Below are positions 8,254 to 18,222 of a stretch of 64,000 nucleotides of DNA, piece after piece. Each line of letters opens with the position of its first letter. The first letter of the stretch is position 1. The DNA is taken from contig CAVYWD010000003.1 of the NCBI GenBank assembly GCA_963772225.1, positions 744,001 through 808,000 of the forward strand, written 5' to 3'. This stretch comes from CAVYWD01 sp963772225 (GTDB lineage Bacteria > Myxococcota > Myxococcia > Myxococcales > UBA5297). The notes under the pieces are model-generated. The model was given only the letters and a program-made list of their open reading frames with translations. It did no database searches and had not been told where the DNA came from. Made by a program: the position numbers and the translations under genes.

Positions 8254-11064
8254 TTGGTCACCTGAAGAGGAATGGACGGCCCGAAGCAGCTCTCTGGGAT
8301 CATATCCACAAGCTGATACTGAATGCCACCCTTCTCTGGCACTCCAAAGCCCGGCTGCTCTGCCACCCCGCCAACCTGCATTCGGGTGCCCTTCGGCACT
8401 CGTACCGAGCGGATATGGGTTGGCATCGCCGGCAATCCAAGGTGCTTCTGAATTTCCTCGGGAGACATTCCCTCAACTTCACTTGCTCTCACCAGAAACT
8501 GGCCGGTTGGGTTCTTCGGCCCGTGAACTCGAACGAAGTCCAGCTCCGATGCCGTTTCAAACGTTCGCACCTGCGGCCGGCTTGCGTACGGTGGACTCCA
8601 GCCTCTCGCGAGAAATGGCTTATTGGCCTCCGCGGCCGAAATCGATGCCACGTTGGTAATCTGCAAGGGTCGACCGGGCTCGTGAGCTCCCGAGCCCGGT
8701 GTTCGAGTGGGCGCCTTCCCTCTCTGCGGCTCTCCCTGCAACTCCCCGGGTTCCTGGATAACGTAGAGCCCCTCCGAGTCCCTCGGCGGCTCTTCCGGCA
8801 CAGGCCGGGGAAACTCCTTCGCCACCTCCGCCTCGAACTCCACGACCTCCTTCGCGATCACCGGAACGAGGCGCTCGGCCTTGGACCGCCTCATGAGCTC
8901 GATTGAGTTGAGCAGGTACGTTGTCTTCGTCGTCCTGAGAATCCTCAAGCTTGTTCGCGCGTTTAGAGTCCTCTGGCGTCTCGACTGCGTCGAGATGTTC
9001 CTTGAGGACCTCCACGCGCTTCTTGAGCGCATCGCAGCGCTTATAGAAGTACTCGCCATAAATCGGCTTCTTCTTCTCGGGCTTCGGCTGCCCGTCGGGC
9101 GGCGGCTTCTCGAAACCGAGGCCTCCGGCAGGCTTTCCGGGTTTGCCGGGCTTCGGGGCGGGCACGTCCTCGAGCTTGTCGGCGGGCTTCGCCGGCTCAA
9201 TCTCCTCGACCACGCCGTCGTCGTTGACCTTCAGCTCGGAATGGGCCTCTTCCTCCGAGTTCTCGATGTGTTCCAGGAGGGCCTTCGCCTCCTTCGCCGC
9301 TGCTCGCATGCGACGAAGCTTGGCCACGCCGATGCCGCCGACCAGGACCACGCCGAGGGCGAAGTAGTCCGCCATGGCGTCGAGAAGGGCCTCCGAGCCG
9401 GCCGTCAGGTGCCCCTCGGACAGCTTCGTGAGCTTTGCCTCCTTGAGCGCTGGAAGCTCCACCGGGTCCCCTCCAGCTTGGCCGGCGCCCGAGCTCCCGG
9501 AAGCGCTGCTCCTATTCTCCGCGCTCTCCCGGTGTAGCCGCTCCATTTGAGCGAAGTGCCGACCCGCGAGCGCGAGCTTCTCCATGTTGGTCAAGGCGAA
9601 GTCCACACCCAGGATGGCCCCAACGGCGCGAGCCATCGCGATGAGCAGGTAACCTACCGCCTGGACTGGCGGGGAGGGACTGGCCTTGCAGGAGGCGGCC
9701 ATCGCGTGGATGACGAAGAAGAGGAAGGCGCCGACGGCGAACTCAATCGTCCGGCCTGCGAGTACGCCTGCCTTGTTCCGCTCGTGCATCTCGCGCGCGA
9801 TGAAGAGGCCGTAGTTGAAGAGGCTCGCCGCCAAGGCAACCAGCTCGCGCGGGGGACCGCCAAGGCCCTGCTCGAGCGCTCGGAGGAAGGTGTAGATGTT
9901 CCGGTCCTGGAGGTCGATCTCGACAATCGGGACACCGCGAACAACGAACATCACCGGGGCTCCCGGGACTGGAACCGGGAAGACCGCCTCGCGCTTCAGC
10001 TTCTCGAGGTCGACGCTGCGGTACTCGAGGTCCCTGAATGTGCCGCCCGCGCCGGGGAGCGCGACTCCGTGGCGGTCGTACAGCAGCCATCGAGGGTCGC
10101 CTTCGCATGCGGCCCCGCTCACGCACGGGCGCCGCAGAACGCCGATATCGGCTCGCTTCCCGTGCTTGTCGAGCAGGAACCCGATGCCGATGAGCAGCAT
10201 GTTCCGCCGAGCCAAATCGTTCTTCATGCGGGCCTGGAAGAAGATCGCCTCTTCCATCTGCTTGAACTCTTCCAGGCCCGGCGGCGGCTGTGCGGAACTC
10301 CGCGACCAATCGAACTCGCCGTACCCCTGCGTGAACAGGTTCGTGATGGTGTCGACGACCGCTGGGCTCGACTCGCGCAGCTTCTGGAGCTTCTCCTCGG
10401 TGAGCCCACCCGTCGCGAGGCTGTGGTCGACCTCGATGTTTCCGAAGTGCTCGACGAACTCGAGAAAGAGTCGGGCGAGGGGCTCGTCGAGCAGGTAGCT
10501 CGGATCGCTGTGCACGGGCTCGGATATGTGCAGACCACGAATGTCGCCATCGTCGCGGTCGTAGGCGACCTTTAGAAGGATCTCGCGGCCCTTCTCGGCG
10601 GCGGAACGAACCGCCTCGGTGACCTCGGCCTTCTGCCAGGCGATGTTCTTCTTGCTGTGCGGGAGATTGCCGAACTGCCACATGATCGCGAGGTCAAGGC
10701 TTTTCAGCCGATCTTGGAGGGCAGCGACAACCGTCTCGTGGACATTGCTCCAGGTGGGCTCGACGGAAGTCGCGTAGATGGTCCCGCTCTGGTCCGGCTC
10801 CGAGAGCTTTATCTTCCATGTCCCCGGGGGAAACCAACTGTAGACGAGCTGCGCGACCGGCCGGTGCTCCGAGGTCGGATAGAAGCGAACGTAGCCGCGC
10901 TTGTGCTCGGGCCCGCGCTTCTCCAAGGGATCGTAATACACGAAGATCTCTTTGAGCGGTCCCACGTCCGGTCGAAGGTGGATCTCTTGCACCGGGCCGA
11001 CGACCTCCATGCCCGGTGGCGGCCGAACGACCTTGTAGAGTTTCGATTTGGCATTCCCAGCCAT
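8250..11064 (-). pseudogene. Large type VI-associated effector with toxin-like C-terminal domain, frameshifted
   Basis: The first 725 or so residues read from 11064 in one frame. Near 8915 the frame must slip by +1, giving about 937 residues ending at 8250. The N-terminal half is soluble. Hydrophobic segments lie at about 435-480 (FAVGAFLFFVIHAMAA and VGYLLIAMARAVGAILGV) and 560-580. A Lys/Pro-rich linker follows. The last 130 residues are a compact domain with LDFVRVHGPKNPTGQFLV, IRSVRVPKGTRMQVGGVA and GFGVPEKGGIQYQL. The G-rich GGxQY ending recalls NAD-targeting or related polymorphic toxin tails; this is only a resemblance. Coupled small genes follow as candidate immunity. Without the correction the frame runs into Arg/Gly nonsense and stops at 8620. 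Confidence 0.7.
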
Positions 11065-11100
11065 TCGGGTTCCTCGACGTCTTGATAGCGCAGGACGGGT

Positions 11101-11478
11101 TCACGCTGCTTCGGGTGGTTCGGCGTCGCGGCTTGCGTCGTCAGAGTCGCTTTCGCTCGCTTCGGACTCGGATTCCTCCTCGTCCTCCTCGGTGTTTGAG
11201 GCCTCCTGAAACGGGACAGCCTGGAAGCACGCCGAAGCGCTGTCAGCCCCCGTGATATCGAGCGAATACGACAGGTGAGCGGGGCAACCTGCGAAGGCGA
11301 GGTCGGCGGCGCCGTCTTCGATTTCGGCGCCGTCGGCCGCCACGAGGCTCTGCTGGTGGGAGTCGTCGGTTGTGGACAGGCGATGCTCCTGGTCTGCCGC
11401 CGCTTCCTGATCAACGTGCAGCCGAACGTGAAGGGTCCCCGTCGGGCTCCCCTGCAACCTGAATGGCCCGCATATCAC
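11101..11478 (-). CDS. Small beta-sandwich-like protein of the effector operon
   Basis: This 125-residue protein has one domain of about 85 residues (LHVRLHVDQEAAADQ, LAFAGCPAHLSYSLDI) followed by a highly acidic tail rich in Asp, Glu and Ser. The domain looks like the small Ig-like modules found in VgrG- and PAAR-associated proteins, with alternating strands and a conserved SYSLDI. That family link is recalled and unverified. Its start overlaps the previous gene by four bases (ATGA), and it precedes the large effector by 36 bases. Confidence 0.55.
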   Translation of the reverse strand: MICGPFRLQGSPTGTLHVRLHVDQEAAADQEHRLSTTDDSHQQSLVAADGAEIEDGAADLAFAGCPAHLSYSLDITGADSASACFQAVPFQEASNTEEDEEESESEASESDSDDASRDAEPPEAA

Positions 11479-11834
11479 GCGAGGCCGCCGAGGTAGCCTT
11501 CGTCGATCATCGCCAGCGCTGCTTTGGCCTCGGGATACTGCTCAAGCTCTTCCGGGCTAAAGGACAGGTCCCTATAGTTGAAGCCGCTGCCCTCACCGTG
11601 GGTGACTCCGAAGGGCTGCCGCACAAAGGCGAGGACCCTTCGGGACAAGGTAACTAGCACGCCGTGCTCGTCGCCCTCCTCGCTCTCGTAGAATGAAGCC
11701 AGGAGCACTCGCGAAAGGTCGAATCCATCCTGCTGGAAGGCTTGACGAATACGGGCCCACCGTTCATCGGTCTTCAATAGCCTGCTGAACTTCTCGACGT
11801 CCTGTCGGTAATATAAATCTTCTTTGGCTGGCAT
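11475..11834 (-). CDS. Unknown protein between deaminase-like gene and effector; possible immunity
   Basis: This 119-residue acidic protein has no recognised family. The N-terminal half is helical (DVEKFSRLLKTDERWARIRQ) and the middle has strands (HGVLVTLSRRVLAFVRQPFG). It starts 21 bases after the deaminase-like gene and overlaps the next gene by ATGA. Position directly after a putative toxin makes it a candidate immunity protein for that toxin. Confidence 0.55.
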   Translation of the reverse strand: MPAKEDLYYRQDVEKFSRLLKTDERWARIRQAFQQDGFDLSRVLLASFYESEEGDEHGVLVTLSRRVLAFVRQPFGVTHGEGSGFNYRDLSFSPEELEQYPEAKAALAMIDEGYLGGLA

Positions 11835-11855
11835 CTAGAGAACCCCGCAATCAGG

Positions 11856-12809
11856 TTAAAGCGTACTAATGGGTCGATATTCGGCAATCAAGTACTGGGT
11901 GAGCCGGCGCCCTTCCGCTACAGTTGGCTCGTAGTCTGGCCTGTACGAGTCCCCCTTCGGACCGGTGCTGATGGAAGGCAGTTCAGACGCGCCAGTACGA
12001 GAATACTCGACATAGAGTCGAATATAGGTCTCGAGATCGCGAGCCTCTGGGAATAGTGCCTTTCCAATATTTGCTGTTTCAGGCGCACTCATGATCGCGT
12101 AGGCCTTCGCGATCTCGCCATCGTGCACATGTTGCCTGATGTCGGGCATCGCGAGCTCGAGGTCGTCCGTCGCGCGTGCAAGTTGCGCGCGTTGTGCGGT
12201 GGAGAACTGCTTCTCGTAGACAATGTAGATGCCGCTCTCAATTACAGCCCCCGGACCAGTCCCGTCCGCTATGGAGGCGCGAAGAATGTCACGCGCCTCC
12301 AGCCTAGACAGCGGAAGGCGAGTGGCGAACGGCTCCGCCTTCTTCAATGGCGTCGCCACTGTCTCGAGTACCCCCTGTTCTGTTGCGGCGGCCTGACACC
12401 CTCCGCACATGTCCCTTGTGGCGCCGAGTGCCAGAATACGAGCTTTGCGGTCCACGGCTTCCCGAATCAGAGTCTGTTCGGCGTCGTTGAGCCGGTTTGC
12501 GTTGTTGCCTTCTCTTAACTTATTGATGATCTCAATATCTCCCTCGAGGATTAGAGTCGGCACGTCGCCAAGCTTTCCTGCTGCGCTTATCCAGACCTCT
12601 CGTTTTCCGGCTTCGAGTGCCACGAGAGCGGCTCCAAAGGTCGTGTAATTCTTCATTCCCGCAGTCATTCGCGTCCGGATTCGCTCGATGCGCGCTTCGA
12701 TATAGGCCTTATAGGGATTAGGGGCAGGGGAGACGATGACAATGGGGCCACCTCCCCGTGGGACGGCGATGACTCTGGGGCGGTGCTTTTCGTCTCGAGT
12801 GCTGGGCAT
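11856..12809 (-). CDS. Deaminase-like effector candidate
   Basis: This 317-residue protein carries a cytidine-deaminase-like core at about 55-150: a strand REVWISAAGKL, then NDAEQ (D109-A110-E111) and after 24 residues CGGC (C135, C138). In toxin deaminases of the BURPS668_1122 type the first motif is HAE and supplies zinc ligand and catalytic Glu. Here Asp replaces His, while Glu and both Cys are kept. The C-terminal half is helical and unassigned. The ATG at 12809 has GGTGA seven bases upstream; an upstream ATG at 12860 would overlap the VgrG gene. It follows a VgrG-type carrier and is followed by a candidate immunity gene. Enzyme activity is inferred. Confidence 0.6.
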   Translation of the reverse strand: MPSTRDEKHRPRVIAVPRGGGPIVIVSPAPNPYKAYIEARIERIRTRMTAGMKNYTTFGAALVALEAGKREVWISAAGKLGDVPTLILEGDIEIINKLREGNNANRLNDAEQTLIREAVDRKARILALGATRDMCGGCQAAATEQGVLETVATPLKKAEPFATRLPLSRLEARDILRASIADGTGPGAVIESGIYIVYEKQFSTAQRAQLARATDDLELAMPDIRQHVHDGEIAKAYAIMSAPETANIGKALFPEARDLETYIRLYVEYSRTGASELPSISTGPKGDSYRPDYEPTVAEGRRLTQYLIAEYRPISTL

Positions 12810-12828
12810 GTTGTGATCACCCGTTGTC

Positions 12829-14380
12829 TTAGCGCCGATGAGCGCGAGTGAGAGCGGCAATGGTGTGCGTGTCTGGGCCGGCGGTAGGAACCAAATTCGT
12901 TGCAGACTGAAAGCGGGACAGCGCCATCTCTGTGATTGGGCCTATTGTGCCGTCGACGTCGCCGCAAGAGAAGCCAAGATGGTTGAGCCGTTGCTGAATA
13001 CCGGAAAATTCCGAGGATGGGTCCAAATGTCCGAAAAGAAGCTCGTAATGCTCCTCAACTTCGGCGTCGCGCACGGTCAGTCGACCGTAGCTTGCTTCCG
13101 GAGGAATGGTGCACTCAATAAGGCCGTTATGGTCGCTGACTCCAGAGACAACGGCTCTTCCTTCCAAGTGAAAGGAGAATCTTACGCCTGATCGGACGCT
13201 GCCATCGGCATTTTGAAGCTGCAGCGCAAAGTTCTGCACGTATTGCTTTCGAACAAACTTGTTTGCGCCAGCAATTGAGCATGGTTCCCATCGTTTGACG
13301 CGGTCGGGAACAAAGACGCGGTCTCCGGCAAGAAGAATGCCAGGGTCCTGACGGAGCGTTCGAAGTTGGCGGTTGTTCGGATGGTTCCATATGCGCCACC
13401 AAGAAATGCGGTAAAGGGATGCGATACTCCAAATGCACTCGCCGTGGCGTACAACATGCTCGATTCCATCGTCGGATTGTGGTTCGGCGAAGTCGCTGCG
13501 ATCGCCTAATCGCCTCCAAGCGGGGCCATCTAGAGTGTCAAATGAAATCTGACAGTGGTCCTGCGTGCCTACTGCAATGGAGGCCCAGCCGTTTGCGTTG
13601 AGTGTCGCCCGGCGCGTAGTGCCGTCGGGGAACTTCAAGGAGAAGGCACGCTCGGAGTCTGGAAGCGTTCCGCCGCCTTCTATTCCCATCTCTATATCAA
13701 GGAAGTTTGGCTCATCCAGTGGAGGGAGTAGGGTGGCGGCGTTGAGGGGCCCCATGGTCTCGATGAACGGGCAGCTGTCGTTGCTGTCGACGAGAACCAC
13801 GGTCTCGGTGTCGCTCTCCTTCTCTCCTTGCTCGAAGTAGAAGAAGATCCCCTCGTCCGCCATGAGGCGCTGGATGAAGTTCCAATCCGATTCCTTGTAC
13901 TGGGTGCAAATCTCGCGTTTCGCGTAGGGGCGCGTCAAGTTGAGCCGGAGCGTTCGGCCGAAGGGCTCCAGGGTCTCTTTGACGACCTCTTCGATGATCT
14001 GGGGCGCGGTCGCATTCTCGAAGATGCGGCTGTCCTTGCCGTGGTGGAGAGCCCAGAATCGCGGCCGCGAAGGTGATTCGGCCGACCACATTGTCGGGGC
14101 CCATGCTGTGTTCGACGCGGTAGACGATCCCCTTGAAGAAGCGCTTCCGGCTCAGCCCGCGGGACAAGAGTAGCGCGCAGGACATCCCGAGCAAATCCTT
14201 GAGGGACACCCGTCGCGATGGCGCGATGATGTCAACGGTGCCGTGGTACGGGAAGCCAAGGCGCTCGTTCACCTCGAACTCGAGGACCTCCCACTCGTTC
14301 CAGCCCCTGCCGTTCTTCGTCTTGAAGACGGCCTCGACCTTCGCGAGGGCCTCCACGTCGTCGCTCTCGGAGAGTTCCAT
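12829..14380 (-). pseudogene. vgrG: VgrG N-terminal half with LysM and peptidoglycan-binding domains, frameshifted
   Basis: The start at 14380 matches the second VgrG-type protein at 28410 (both begin with an acidic stretch, then KVEA and WEVxEFxVNE). Residues 1-215 are the gp27-like base of VgrG (REICTQYKESDWNFIQRLMADEGIFFYFEQGE). The usual OB-fold and needle are missing. Instead come a beta domain, a LysM-like repeat (HVVRHGECIWSIASLYRISW) and a C-terminal peptidoglycan-binding repeat (IQQRLNHLGFSCGDVDGTIG). The frame breaks near 14055: CTGGGCTC read with one G fewer restores ITFAAAILALHHGKD. The corrected protein has about 516 residues. It probably anchors or delivers the effectors encoded after it. 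Confidence 0.75.
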
Positions 14381-14497
14381 GGATTCCCCAGCTGCTCGTT
14401 CGAGTCCGAGTCCATTCGAAAGACCGCGTACCATTCGGACACGCGGATTTGTTTGCCCTCGACCAGCATCGCGTGCTTCACCAGTTCGCCTGCAGCC

Positions 14498-15841
14498 CTA
14501 CGGACCGAAAGCATACAGTGCGGCTGAGGAGTCCACGACGTAGAGCGTGCCATCTTTGGCGATGGCCGGTTCGCTAAGGTATGCGTTCAAGGAGGTGGTC
14601 GACCACTTTAGTGAGCCGTCGGAATTGTACGCATACAGCTGGTACGACGAGAGGTAAAGTGTTCCATCGGCTCCCAGCACGATGAAGTCAACCTCGTCCC
14701 GGGTCGAGATTCGCCAATTAACGGCTCCAGAGTCCCAGAACGTGGAGGGCGTCAGGGCTACTAGTTGCTTGTCCTTTTCGCTCCCGCCCACATACAGGGT
14801 TCCATCGGCGCCTAGAGCCAGGGAATACACGGAGTCACCCATGATCCGGCGAGACTTCGAGACGCCGGTCGCAGGGTCGATGGCGTAGAGAATCCCATCG
14901 TGACTTCCCATGTAGATCGTTCCGTCCGGTGCGATGACCGGCTTGTTCGTGCCTGCATAGGATCCGCTGATGGGAGTTGACCATTTGAGGGTTCCTTGCG
15001 GGCCGACGGCTTGGAGGGCGTTGAAGTCCGTTATATAGATAGTGCCGTCGCTCCCTATTGCTGGGTCGGCAGCATTATAGCAGCCGGTAGAGTTTGGCAT
15101 GCTCCAGGTGTAGCCGGCATCAGTTGACTCGGCTCCGGGGCCAAACGCATAGACCACCGACGTTTCGCCGACGACGTCGGGGCAGGCTGGGACGTAGACT
15201 GTCCCGTCAGCGCCGATGCTGGGCGAGTTGAGTCTTGCGTCTTGCGTGTTGAAAAACCACTTGACGCGATTGGTCTGTGGCTTCAGAGCAGTGTCGAAGG
15301 CGTAGAGCAATGGCTGGGAGTGGCCGCCTTGAACGAATAGCGTGCTGTCCGCCGCGAGTGCAGGGGAGGACCAGGATGCTAGGTCGATAGGGAGTCCCCA
15401 GAGGAAGTTGCCATGGGCGTCTAAAGCCTGAAAATTGCCTGTAGTGCCAGCGTAGATATTGCCGCTTGCGTCGAGCACTAGAGAGAAGACGAGGCCATAC
15501 TGTCCGATGGGGACCGACCACTTTAGGTGGCTTGTCTGGGGGCCGACATAGGCGCTCTGTCCGGTGTGTCGTACGTTGCCGCCAATAATTGGCCATGGCG
15601 AGCCGACTTGAAGGCCAGTCTTGCTGCATGTCAGGCCGTCTCCAACATACCAGGGATAACAGATACAGAGGCGAGACGCCTCCCTCTGGCTGCAGGTGGC
15701 GTTGGGGTCGCACCCGCCATTGTTGTCGCAGGTGACCTGCTGGCCCGCGTCGATTCCGCCGTCTGCGCGGTCGCCAGAGTGGCGCGGACATCCTGCCATG
15801 GCGAAAATGATTATCAGGCCGAGCGTGAAGTGTAGTCTCAT
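14498..15841 (-). CDS. Lipoprotein with EGF-like module and PQQ-type beta-propeller
   Basis: This 447-residue protein starts with a lipoprotein signal peptide (GLIIIFAMAGC). A cysteine-rich EGF-like module follows (about 38-72, with CDNNGGCDPNATC and CICYPWYVGDGLTC). The rest is a propeller built from repeated blades of the form IGADGTVYV, IGSDGTIYI, IAPDGTIYM, LGADGTLYV. It lacks catalytic residues of PQQ dehydrogenases and is more likely a binding scaffold at the cell surface. It is the last gene of the kinase operon; only 14 bases separate it from the gene before. Confidence 0.85.
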   Translation of the reverse strand: MRLHFTLGLIIIFAMAGCPRHSGDRADGGIDAGQQVTCDNNGGCDPNATCSQREASRLCICYPWYVGDGLTCSKTGLQVGSPWPIIGGNVRHTGQSAYVGPQTSHLKWSVPIGQYGLVFSLVLDASGNIYAGTTGNFQALDAHGNFLWGLPIDLASWSSPALAADSTLFVQGGHSQPLLYAFDTALKPQTNRVKWFFNTQDARLNSPSIGADGTVYVPACPDVVGETSVVYAFGPGAESTDAGYTWSMPNSTGCYNAADPAIGSDGTIYITDFNALQAVGPQGTLKWSTPISGSYAGTNKPVIAPDGTIYMGSHDGILYAIDPATGVSKSRRIMGDSVYSLALGADGTLYVGGSEKDKQLVALTPSTFWDSGAVNWRISTRDEVDFIVLGADGTLYLSSYQLYAYNSDGSLKWSTTSLNAYLSEPAIAKDGTLYVVDSSAALYAFGP

Positions 15842-15855
15842 TGGTCGGCCTTTGG

Positions 15856-18213
15856 CTACGGCGTTTGGCAGAAGCCAAACGGAGTCGTGGGGGATGTGGT
15901 GCAGTATTTGGAGAGGCAGTCGTCACTGCTGCCGCATGGCTGTCCGTTGGGGCAACCCGCGCCGCCGGACATGCCCGTAACGACCAAGGCTGTGGTGGAA
16001 GTTGGCTTGAGCGCGATGGCCTGGTTGCCGTACGCGCCGGCATTGACGTTCGTGAGCGATACCTTCTGCTGCGAGGCTGCGGGAGTCAGCGCGGAGAAAT
16101 TCGAGGAAACGGCTCCAGCAATGTCCCCGGCGATGGCCGCGAGATTCGTCGGGTTCGCGGATACGTCTATTGGTACATTTCCGCTCTGAGGTGATCCGCC
16201 GTTGACGAATTCGAAAGTGACAGGAGGGTTTAGGCCGTCGTCAAGAACGAGCGTCACTCCGACGAGAGCCGGGGATTCCACCGTGATGGTTCCAGTGGCG
16301 GCGGTTCTTGTGAGTGTCTGGCATGCCTTGTCCTTCGAACTCGGCTGGCCGCAGGTCCCACAGGTGAAGGAGCGGGGGTCGTCACACTGTTCGGTCCCGT
16401 TCTTGGTCCCATCGCCGCAGAATGGCCCCTTCAGGTTCAGGACGGCGGTGCAATCCGTTGTGCAGCCCGTGCAGGTCTCCTGGCCGTAGGCGCACCCGGT
16501 CTCGGTGACGTTGTTGCCATCGTCGCAAGCTTCGCTTCCGTTCTTGGTCCCGTCGCCGCAGTACGGCCCCGTGCGAGCGACCGTCTGCGAGCAGTCGGCA
16601 CTGCAGACCTGGCAGGTCTTGGTGCCGTAGTCGCAGGACGTCGCGCCGTTCTTCGGGCCATCGTCGCAGGCCTCGGAGCCGTTGGAACCGCTCGTGGTCC
16701 CGTCGCCGCAGTAGGGCCCCGTCCGCGCCACTTCCTTCGAGCAGTCGGCGGCGCAGATCAGGCAGGTCTTGAGGCCGTAGTCGCAGGTGGTCGAGCCGTT
16801 CTTCGCGCCATCGTCACAGGTTTCGTTCGGGTCGGCGTGCCCATCGCCGCAGTACGGCCCCGTCCGGGCCACCTTCTGCGTGCAGCTGGCGTTGCAGATC
16901 TGGCAGGTCTTGGTGCCGTAGGGGCAGGACGTGGCTCCGTTATTGGCGCCATCGTCGCAGGCCTCGCCCGCATCTTGATGGCCATCGCCGCAGAAGGGCC
17001 CGGTGAGCTGGAGGGACTTGCACGCGCTGCACAAGGTGCAGGTCCTCTCGCCGTAGGGGCACGCCCCCTTCGTCGTCGCGCTACTCGGGCCGTCGTCGCA
17101 GTCCTCGACGCCGGCTTGCACGAAGCCATCGCCGCACGCGGCCTTCTTGCACGAGGTGAGGCAGGCGCCGGTGTCGCTGTTGCTGGCCCCCTCGTCGCAA
17201 TCTTCCTTGGCATGTCCGTACTGGTCGAGCGCCTGGTTGACGAAGCCATCGCCGCAGACGTTCAGGTGGCAGACGCTGGGCAGGCAGTTGCCGGTCGCGC
17301 TGTTCGCCGCCCCGTCGTCGCAGGTCTCGCCCGCCATGGAGTTCACGACGCCATCGCCGCAACGGCTCGCCGTGCAGTCCGCGTTGCAGGTGGCCGATTG
17401 GCCGTTGGCGCCGCTGGCGCCGTCGTGGCCCACCGCGCCGTCGCGGTCACAGGCCTCGCCAGCGGTGACATTCAGGATCCCGTCGCCGCAGCGGAGCGGC
17501 GTGCAGTTGTAGTTGCAGGTCTTCGACTCGCAGGTCGTGCCGTTCCCGTGTCCGAGGTTGTCGCCGTCGCACTGCTCCCCGGCGCTCGGGTTCACCTTCC
17601 CGTCGCCGTGCGCGGAGACCGTGCAGTCGCTGTTGCAGGTAGACGACTCGCAATCTCGGCCGTCGCCGTGGCCGTTGTTGTCGCCGTCGCAGGCCTCGCC
17701 GGCCGCCTTGTTGACCTTGCCGTCGCCGTGCTTGGCCCAGGTGCAGTCGGAGTTGCAGACGGGAGTCTCCTTGGCGACATTGGATGTGCCGCTGGGCCCG
17801 CCGTCGCAGTCCTCGCCAGGGTCGACCTTTCCGTTGCCGCAGCCCTCGAGCGAGCGGCAGTCCGCGCTGCAGCCATCGCCGCTCACGGTGTTGCCATCGT
17901 CGCAGACCTCGCCCGCGGCCGTGTCGACGATCCCGTTGCCGCAGGTCTCGTTCGACTTGCAGTCGTGGCTACATCCATCGCCGTCGATGATGTTCCCGTC
18001 GTCGCAGACCTCGCCCGGATCGAGAACGCCGTTGCCGCAGTTGTCGCTGATGCACACGTTTTGCCGCAAGGCGCATTTCTTCTTGGGCGGACACATGATG
18101 CCCAGCGGGCAAAAGCTGATGTCCGGCTCCTGGATGAGAGAATCGCATGCCCCAAGAGTCAGCAGACAGAGCGCCAGGCTGACTTTCCCGTGCCGCCATC
18201 CTTCGATCTTCAT
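15856..18213 (-). CDS. Cysteine-rich lipoprotein with about 14 DUF4215-type repeats
   Basis: This 785-residue protein has a lipobox (LTLGAC). About 14 repeats follow of the form CGNGVLDPGEVCDDGN or CGDGTKNGSEACDDG, the myxobacterial cysteine-rich DUF4215 pattern, running to about residue 640. A C-terminal domain of about 100 residues (LVLDDGLNPPVTFEFVNGG) and a short CGSSDDCLSKYC cluster end the protein. Each repeat probably forms a disulfide-bonded, possibly calcium-binding module at the cell surface. It lies 9 bases after the PEGA/TPR-like gene. The repetitive DNA could be prone to assembly error or recombination. Confidence 0.85.
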   Translation of the reverse strand: MKIEGWRHGKVSLALCLLTLGACDSLIQEPDISFCPLGIMCPPKKKCALRQNVCISDNCGNGVLDPGEVCDDGNIIDGDGCSHDCKSNETCGNGIVDTAAGEVCDDGNTVSGDGCSADCRSLEGCGNGKVDPGEDCDGGPSGTSNVAKETPVCNSDCTWAKHGDGKVNKAAGEACDGDNNGHGDGRDCESSTCNSDCTVSAHGDGKVNPSAGEQCDGDNLGHGNGTTCESKTCNYNCTPLRCGDGILNVTAGEACDRDGAVGHDGASGANGQSATCNADCTASRCGDGVVNSMAGETCDDGAANSATGNCLPSVCHLNVCGDGFVNQALDQYGHAKEDCDEGASNSDTGACLTSCKKAACGDGFVQAGVEDCDDGPSSATTKGACPYGERTCTLCSACKSLQLTGPFCGDGHQDAGEACDDGANNGATSCPYGTKTCQICNASCTQKVARTGPYCGDGHADPNETCDDGAKNGSTTCDYGLKTCLICAADCSKEVARTGPYCGDGTTSGSNGSEACDDGPKNGATSCDYGTKTCQVCSADCSQTVARTGPYCGDGTKNGSEACDDGNNVTETGCAYGQETCTGCTTDCTAVLNLKGPFCGDGTKNGTEQCDDPRSFTCGTCGQPSSKDKACQTLTRTAATGTITVESPALVGVTLVLDDGLNPPVTFEFVNGGSPQSGNVPIDVSANPTNLAAIAGDIAGAVSSNFSALTPAASQQKVSLTNVNAGAYGNQAIALKPTSTTALVVTGMSGGAGCPNGQPCGSSDDCLSKYCTTSPTTPFGFCQTP

Positions 18214-18222
18214 TGCGGCCTC

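Noticed and set aside
15856..18213. CRISPR-like periodic repeats
   Set aside because: The periodicity is codon-based repetition of DUF4215 modules, with no identical repeats and unique spacers.
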